DNA of 64,000 bases from positions 744,001-808,000 of the forward strand of contig NZ_VTGX01000002.1 of the NCBI RefSeq assembly GCF_009729095.1, in the 5' to 3' direction. Made by a program: the position numbers and the translations under genes. The notes under the pieces are model-generated. The model was not told the DNA's origin. It was given only the letters and a program-made list of their open reading frames with translations, and made no database searches. Source of the DNA: Mycolicibacterium sp. CBMA 247. GTDB lineage: Bacteria; Actinomycetota; Actinomycetes; Mycobacteriales; Mycobacteriaceae. Within the stretch, counting starts at the first letter, position 1, and each line of letters begins with the position of its first letter. Positions 59,868 to 64,000 of this stretch are shown one piece after another.

Positions 59868-60383
59868 CTACAGGTACTGGCCGGTGCCGGGGTGCGACGG
59901 GCCGCCGCGCTGTCCGCCCGGGCCCTGCAGCCCCGGCGGAAGGGCACCCTGGCGCATCTGCTCGAGCTGGGCCCGGGCAGCCATCTGCTGGGCGAACAAC
60001 GCCGTCTGGATGCCGTGGAACAGGCCTTCCAGCCAACCGACCAGCTGTGCCTGGGCGATCCGCAGCTCGGCGTCGGACGGCACGCTGTCTTCGGTGAACG
60101 GCAGCGTCAGCCGCTCCAGTTCTTCGCGCAGTTCGGGGGCCAGGCCGTCCTCGAGCTCACGGATGCTGGTCCGGTGGATGTCGCGCAGCCGGTTGCGGCT
60201 GGCGTCGTCGAGCGGAGCGGCCCGCACCTCTTCGAGCAACTGCTTGATCATGGTGCCGATGCGCATGACCTTCGCCGGTTGTTCGACGAGGTCGGTCAGC
60301 GACTTGGCGTCGGCGTCGGCATCGGCCTCACCGGCCGTGCTGGCCAGGATCTCGATGTTGTCATCGTCGGGGTTGATGGTCAT
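59868..60383 (-). CDS. bpa: Bacterial proteasome activator Bpa/PafE (Rv3780)
   Basis: 171 residues, mostly helical (about 30-145), ending in a Gly/Pro-rich tail and the C-terminal GQYL motif that docks into the 20S proteasome. It forms a dodecameric ring that activates ATP-independent degradation. It lies in the galactan-export operon; the functional link is unclear but the position matches M. tuberculosis. Confidence 0.92.
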   Translation of the reverse strand: MTINPDDDNIEILASTAGEADADADAKSLTDLVEQPAKVMRIGTMIKQLLEEVRAAPLDDASRNRLRDIHRTSIRELEDGLAPELREELERLTLPFTEDSVPSDAELRIAQAQLVGWLEGLFHGIQTALFAQQMAARAQLEQMRQGALPPGLQGPGGQRGGPSHPGTGQYL

Positions 60384-60403
60384 GGCCTTCCCGTTGTCTC
60401 GCG

Positions 60404-62377
60404 TCAGTTCTCATGTTGTTCCGCCGGGCTGATCGCCGCGTGCTCTCCGCGCCAGCGGTAGATGCGGTCCCCACCGTTGTCGTAGATCTTCTCCCACGAC
60501 CGTGAGCTGTCTAGCGACACTAGTCCGTCGGGCATGACGAACCCCCGGACCACCGGAGTGCTGGTGATCACGTACCGGATGTTGAGCGCCTCGACGGCCT
60601 CGGCAACGCGGGGATCGGTGTCCGCGTCATCGGCGTAGGCCCAGAAGACGAACCGGTGATACCCCGGCCCCTGCTGCACCGGGTAGTCGTAGTGGGTCCA
60701 GAGCGGATGTAGCCCGGAGACCGCGTACATCCAGGCGGTGCCGTCGGTGTTGGCGTCGCCGATCAGCGTGGTGCGCGCGTCGGGCAGCTCGGCCAGGTGG
60801 GCGAATGCGCGCAGCTTGTGGTCGGCGACCATCACCGAGTCGTACTTGTCGCCGAACAGGAATTTGTGCCGGGGGAAGTAGTGCCAGGTCAGGCCCACGG
60901 TGGTGGCTACGAGCACGAGTGCGGCGGTGGCGCGTATCCATGCCGGGCGCGCGCCGGCGCGACGCAGGACACTGACGCCGAGCAGGACCAGCGTGCACAG
61001 CCCGATCGCGGCCATCGGTGCGTACAGCATGGTGACCACTGCCGACAGCCGGCGCGGGTCGCTGTAGAACAGGTCGCTGAACCTGCCGGTGATGGCTCCG
61101 ATCGGGCCGCCGAACGGTGCGCCCGAATGCACTATCGACACGATCATCAGTGCCCAGATCGCCAACGGCCACCAGATCTTCCTGATCACCATGACAAGCC
61201 CGCCGATGGCGGCGAGCGCGATCAACGTGTTCTGGATCGGGAAGTCGTTGAGGTGGCGGGTGTGTTGGACGACCGCGGTGAACAGTGAGCGCTTGCGGCC
61301 CAGATGGTTGACGAAGGCGTGCCCGGCGATGATGTCGGCTTGCCCGGCCACGCTGAGGAACTGCGGCAGCATGATCAGCAGCGCCGGTATCGCGACGATG
61401 AGCAGTGCCACGAAATCCTGCCGTCGCCCCCGTACCGGATGCCACAGACACTCCAGCAGCCACCACGCCGCAACCAGCAGTACCGTGACGATCCCGCCGG
61501 TGATGTGCACCGAGAAGACACCGACCGTGGCCAGCACCGCAAGCCCGATGCGGTCGCGGTGTGCCGGAGTCGAGGCGATCAGTGCGAACGCCGGCACCGC
61601 GAGCCCGTAGGCCACCAGGTTGGGCATCGCCGCCACATCGAATTCGACGTAGGGCACCGCGGTGAACGACGCCGCCAGGGCTGCCGCGCTGGCCGCCACG
61701 GTCGCGGTGCGCAGCTCGCTGGTGTGCGGGCGGACGATCTTCCACGCCAGCACCGCGGCGCTCAGCGGGAACAGCCACACCGCCGCGGTGACCGAACTCA
61801 CGGTGTACGCGGTGGTCGCGGCGGCGCCGGTGAGCTGGCAGTAGACGGCGGCCAGGGCGTGGAAGGCGGACGGGTAGTAGAGCGCCTCGTGGGTCTCGAC
61901 GTTGCGCAGCTCGCCCATGTGGGTGGGGGAGGCCTGGCCGGTGTCGAGGATCCATCGGATGGTGTTGGCGTGCCACACCGAGTCCCAGGTGCTGGGGATG
62001 GATTGCCAGTGCACGAGGCCGGCGATCGCCGCCGACGCGATCAGGACGGCACCCAGCAGCACCCCCGCCGCAACCAGCATCGCGGGCCGGACAGCTATCC
62101 CCGACGCCTCCGCGTCACGATCGCGAAAGCGGGCCAGCACCCTCCGCAAACCGGCCGAAACGGCGCACACGATGACCACAGCAAACAACGCTGTCCACGC
62201 GTTCCACGGCACGCCGATGGCTCCGAGGGGAACGATCGCCAATGCGGCGGTGCCGTAGGTCAAGGCTGGACCCACTGCGACCGCCGCCGACAAGGTGAGT
62301 CCGCCCGCCCTGGCTATCAGCGCCCCGGGGATCACCAGCAACAACAGTGCGATTAGCACTCCGAACCCGAAGCCCAC
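60404..62377 (-). CDS. GT-C glycosyltransferase, arabinogalactan galactosamine transfer (Rv3779-like)
   Basis: 657 residues from GTG 62377, which starts just before the first helix (VGFGFGVLIALLLL); the frame extends to 62434. About a dozen helices with a large external loop (WQSIPSTWDSVWHANTIRWI) and a periplasmic C-terminal domain from about 520. The M. tuberculosis homolog has been implicated in placing galactosamine on arabinogalactan from a polyprenyl-phosphate donor. It is first on this strand relative to bpa (20-base gap). Confidence 0.88.
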   Translation of the reverse strand: MGFGFGVLIALLLLVIPGALIARAGGLTLSAAVAVGPALTYGTAALAIVPLGAIGVPWNAWTALFAVVIVCAVSAGLRRVLARFRDRDAEASGIAVRPAMLVAAGVLLGAVLIASAAIAGLVHWQSIPSTWDSVWHANTIRWILDTGQASPTHMGELRNVETHEALYYPSAFHALAAVYCQLTGAAATTAYTVSSVTAAVWLFPLSAAVLAWKIVRPHTSELRTATVAASAAALAASFTAVPYVEFDVAAMPNLVAYGLAVPAFALIASTPAHRDRIGLAVLATVGVFSVHITGGIVTVLLVAAWWLLECLWHPVRGRRQDFVALLIVAIPALLIMLPQFLSVAGQADIIAGHAFVNHLGRKRSLFTAVVQHTRHLNDFPIQNTLIALAAIGGLVMVIRKIWWPLAIWALMIVSIVHSGAPFGGPIGAITGRFSDLFYSDPRRLSAVVTMLYAPMAAIGLCTLVLLGVSVLRRAGARPAWIRATAALVLVATTVGLTWHYFPRHKFLFGDKYDSVMVADHKLRAFAHLAELPDARTTLIGDANTDGTAWMYAVSGLHPLWTHYDYPVQQGPGYHRFVFWAYADDADTDPRVAEAVEALNIRYVITSTPVVRGFVMPDGLVSLDSSRSWEKIYDNGGDRIYRWRGEHAAISPAEQHEN

Positions 62378-62502
62378 TGGACTAGTATGGCTGCCCAGGG
62401 TGACCCGGTCCGAGCATGGTCTCTTCAAGTGCAAACGTGCGATCGGGCGCCCACTAAATCGTGTCGGTTTGTGATATCTGCGGACGCTCTAAGGTGGCAG
62501 GC

Positions 62503-63699
62503 ATGGCATACGACGTCGCCCGGGTGCGTGGCTTGCACCCGTCCTTGGGCGATGGGTGGGTCCACTTTGATGCCCAGAACGGCATGTTGGTGCCCGATTC
62601 CGTCGCGACGACGGTTTCTACTGCCTTCCGTGGCTCGATGCCCACGGCAGTGGGACCGCATCCATCGGCACGCCGCAGTGCGGCTGTCCTCACCGCTGCC
62701 CGTCAGGCTGTCGCAGACCTGGTCAACGCCGATCCGCGGGGCGTGGTGCTGGGACCGGACCGGGCCCAGCTGCTGAACTCGCTGGCCGAGGCGTCCTCGA
62801 GCCGGGTCGGGCTGGGCTACGAGGTGGTGGTCACCCGCCTGGATGACGAGGCGAACATCGCGCCCTGGTTGCGGGCTGCGAATCGCTATGGCGCCAAGGT
62901 GAAGTGGGCCGAGGTCGACATCGAGACCGGCGAGTTGCCGTCCTGGCAGTGGGAAGGGCTGATCGACAAGCCGACCCGCCTGGTGGCGATCGCATCGGCC
63001 TCGTCGACCCTGGGAACCGTCACCGATCTGAGTGAAGTGACCAAGCTCACACATGAGGTCGGCGGAATGGTGGTCGTCGACCACTCCGCCGCGGCTCCGT
63101 ACCGGCTGCTCGACATCACTGAGATCGATGCGGATGTCGTAGCCCTCAACGCCGTGCCGTGGGGCGGCCCGCCGGTTGGTGCCCTGGTGTTCCGCGACCC
63201 GGCGACGATCGATTCGTTGGCCTCGGTGTCGTTGAACCCGCAGGCGACCGGTCCGGCCCGCCTGGAGGTGGGCATGCACCAGTACGGCCTGCTGGGCGGC
63301 GTGGTGGCCAGCATCGAGTACCTGTCCAACCTCGACGACACCGCGAGCGGCTCGCGGCGCGAACGGCTGGCGGTGTCGATGCAGTCGGCCGGCGCGTACC
63401 TGGACCGGCTGTTCGAGTACCTGTTGTCCTCGCTGCGCTCGCTGCCGTTGGTGATGGTGATCGGGAGGCCGGAGACGCGGATTCCGGTGCTCAGCTTCGC
63501 GGTGCGGGACATCCCGGCCGAGCGGGTGGTGCAGCGGTTGGCCGACAACGGCATCTTGGCTGTCTCGAATGCCAGCTCGCGCGTGCTCGATGTGATCGGT
63601 GTGAACGACATCGGCGGCGCGGTGACGGTCGGGCTGTCGCACTACACGACGGGCGCCGAGGTCGATCAGCTGGTGCGGGCGCTGGCCTCGCTGGGCTGA
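62503..63699 (+). CDS. Class-V aminotransferase-fold protein without PLP lysine (Rv3778c-like)
   Basis: 398 residues from ATG 62503. SufS/NifS-like fold: the Asp contacting the PLP pyridine ring is present in VVVDHSA (about 189). The lysine expected about 25 residues later (HKxxGPxGxG in active enzymes) is absent: the region reads [14 protein letters not shown], and no lysine occurs anywhere C-terminal to TKLTHE. It is thus probably not a working cysteine desulfurase. It is divergent from the GT-C gene. Confidence 0.82.
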   Translation: MAYDVARVRGLHPSLGDGWVHFDAQNGMLVPDSVATTVSTAFRGSMPTAVGPHPSARRSAAVLTAARQAVADLVNADPRGVVLGPDRAQLLNSLAEASSSRVGLGYEVVVTRLDDEANIAPWLRAANRYGAKVKWAEVDIETGELPSWQWEGLIDKPTRLVAIASASSTLGTVTDLSEVTKLTHEVGGMVVVDHSAAAPYRLLDITEIDADVVALNAVPWGGPPVGALVFRDPATIDSLASVSLNPQATGPARLEVGMHQYGLLGGVVASIEYLSNLDDTASGSRRERLAVSMQSAGAYLDRLFEYLLSSLRSLPLVMVIGRPETRIPVLSFAVRDIPAERVVQRLADNGILAVSNASSRVLDVIGVNDIGGAVTVGLSHYTTGAEVDQLVRALASLG

Positions 63700-63723
63700 T
63701 TGCTCTTCTCTGGCCCTGCGCGC

Positions 63724-64000
63724 CTACTCGGGGACGGTCAGCAGGATCTTGCCCGACACCTCGCCGGAGGCCAGCAGTTCGTGGGCCCGCTGGGCCTGCT
63801 CGATGGGCAGCTCGGCGCCGATGATCGGCCGCACCCGCCCGTCGGCGATCATGGGCCACACCTTCTCGGCCACCTGGGTGACAATCTTGGCCTTGCCGCC
63901 GGGTCCATCGACCGGCCGGGACCGCAGGGCCGTCCCGATGACCCCGGCGCGCTTGCCGATCAGCTTGGCGATGTTGAGCTCGCCCTTGATACCGCCCTGC
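63724..64000 (-). CDS. NAD(P)H:quinone oxidoreductase, C-terminal part (Rv3777-like)
   Basis: The last 92 residues are visible: GKRAGVIGTALRSRPVDGPG, then a helix and AHELLASGEVSGKILLTVPE at the end. This matches the C-terminus of medium-chain (zinc-independent) quinone oxidoreductases. The catalytic part is outside the window. Confidence 0.8.
   Translation of the reverse strand, partial: QGGIKGELNIAKLIGKRAGVIGTALRSRPVDGPGGKAKIVTQVAEKVWPMIADGRVRPIIGAELPIEQAQRAHELLASGEVSGKILLTVPE

Overview
The window is high-GC (roughly two thirds G+C) actinobacterial DNA carrying the mycobacterial cell-envelope core locus. The evidence is the co-occurrence of glf, glfT2, ubiA, aftB, antigen-85 mycolyltransferases, fadD32-pks13-accD4, embCAB, aftA, dprE1/dprE2, wzm/wzt and glfT1. 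An MspA-type outer-membrane porin and a furA-katG pair sitting between dprE1 and dprE2 point to a rapidly growing Mycobacterium (Mycolicibacterium), probably related to M. smegmatis. The species cannot be fixed from the sequence alone. Gene order follows M. tuberculosis Rv3816c-Rv3777 with insertions and losses.

Layout. 1-1.8 kb: two tandem lysophospholipid-type acyltransferases (the first truncated by the window edge) and a HAD phosphatase, plus strand. 1.8-4.5 kb: minus-strand secreted peptidoglycan amidase with LGFP repeats, and the repetitive surface protein Erp. 4.7-11.5 kb: galactan/arabinan operon glf, glfT2, PAP2 phosphatase, ubiA, aftB, with overlapping or closely spaced reading frames. 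11.5-16.5 kb: three antigen-85-fold proteins (a divergent paralog, FbpA, MPT51/FbpD), a small lipoprotein and the essential cutinase-like lipase Culp6. 16.7-25.7 kb: the mycolic-acid condensation operon fadD32-pks13-accD4.

25.8-37.5 kb is an accessory block where M. tuberculosis has other genes. It holds a PucR-type regulator divergent from an acyl-CoA ligase, followed by a DUF3556 membrane protein and a phytoene-desaturase-like flavoprotein in one apparent operon. Next come a DUF4331 protein, a fused EfeU-EfeO iron permease with EfeB peroxidase, and a TetR regulator divergent from an SRPBCC protein. 37.5-54.7 kb, minus strand: embB, embA, embC, aftA, dprE2, then katG and furA, then dprE1 and a GtrA protein. 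54.7-57.3 kb, plus strand: TRIC/UPF0126 channel, a MocR C-terminal remnant, a gene-free stretch of about 600 bp, the MspA-type porin and a PPOX flavoprotein. 57.3-62.4 kb, minus strand: wzm, glfT1, wzt, the proteasome activator bpa and an Rv3779-type GT-C enzyme. 62.5-64 kb: an aminotransferase-V-fold protein with no PLP lysine and the 3' end of a quinone oxidoreductase.

How it fits together. GlfT1, GlfT2 and Glf build galactan, and Wzm/Wzt export lipid-linked galactan. UbiA, the PAP2 phosphatase and DprE1/DprE2 make the arabinose donor decaprenyl-phosphoryl-arabinose, which AftA, EmbA/B/C and AftB use. FadD32, Pks13 and AccD4 make mycolates, which the antigen-85 proteins attach to the arabinan. 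The porin makes the resulting outer membrane permeable to solutes. The most unusual signals are the DUF3556-centred operon, a putative PLP pseudoenzyme, an antigen-85 paralog behind a large inverted repeat, paired DnaA boxes, and several small palindromes or direct repeats at promoters.
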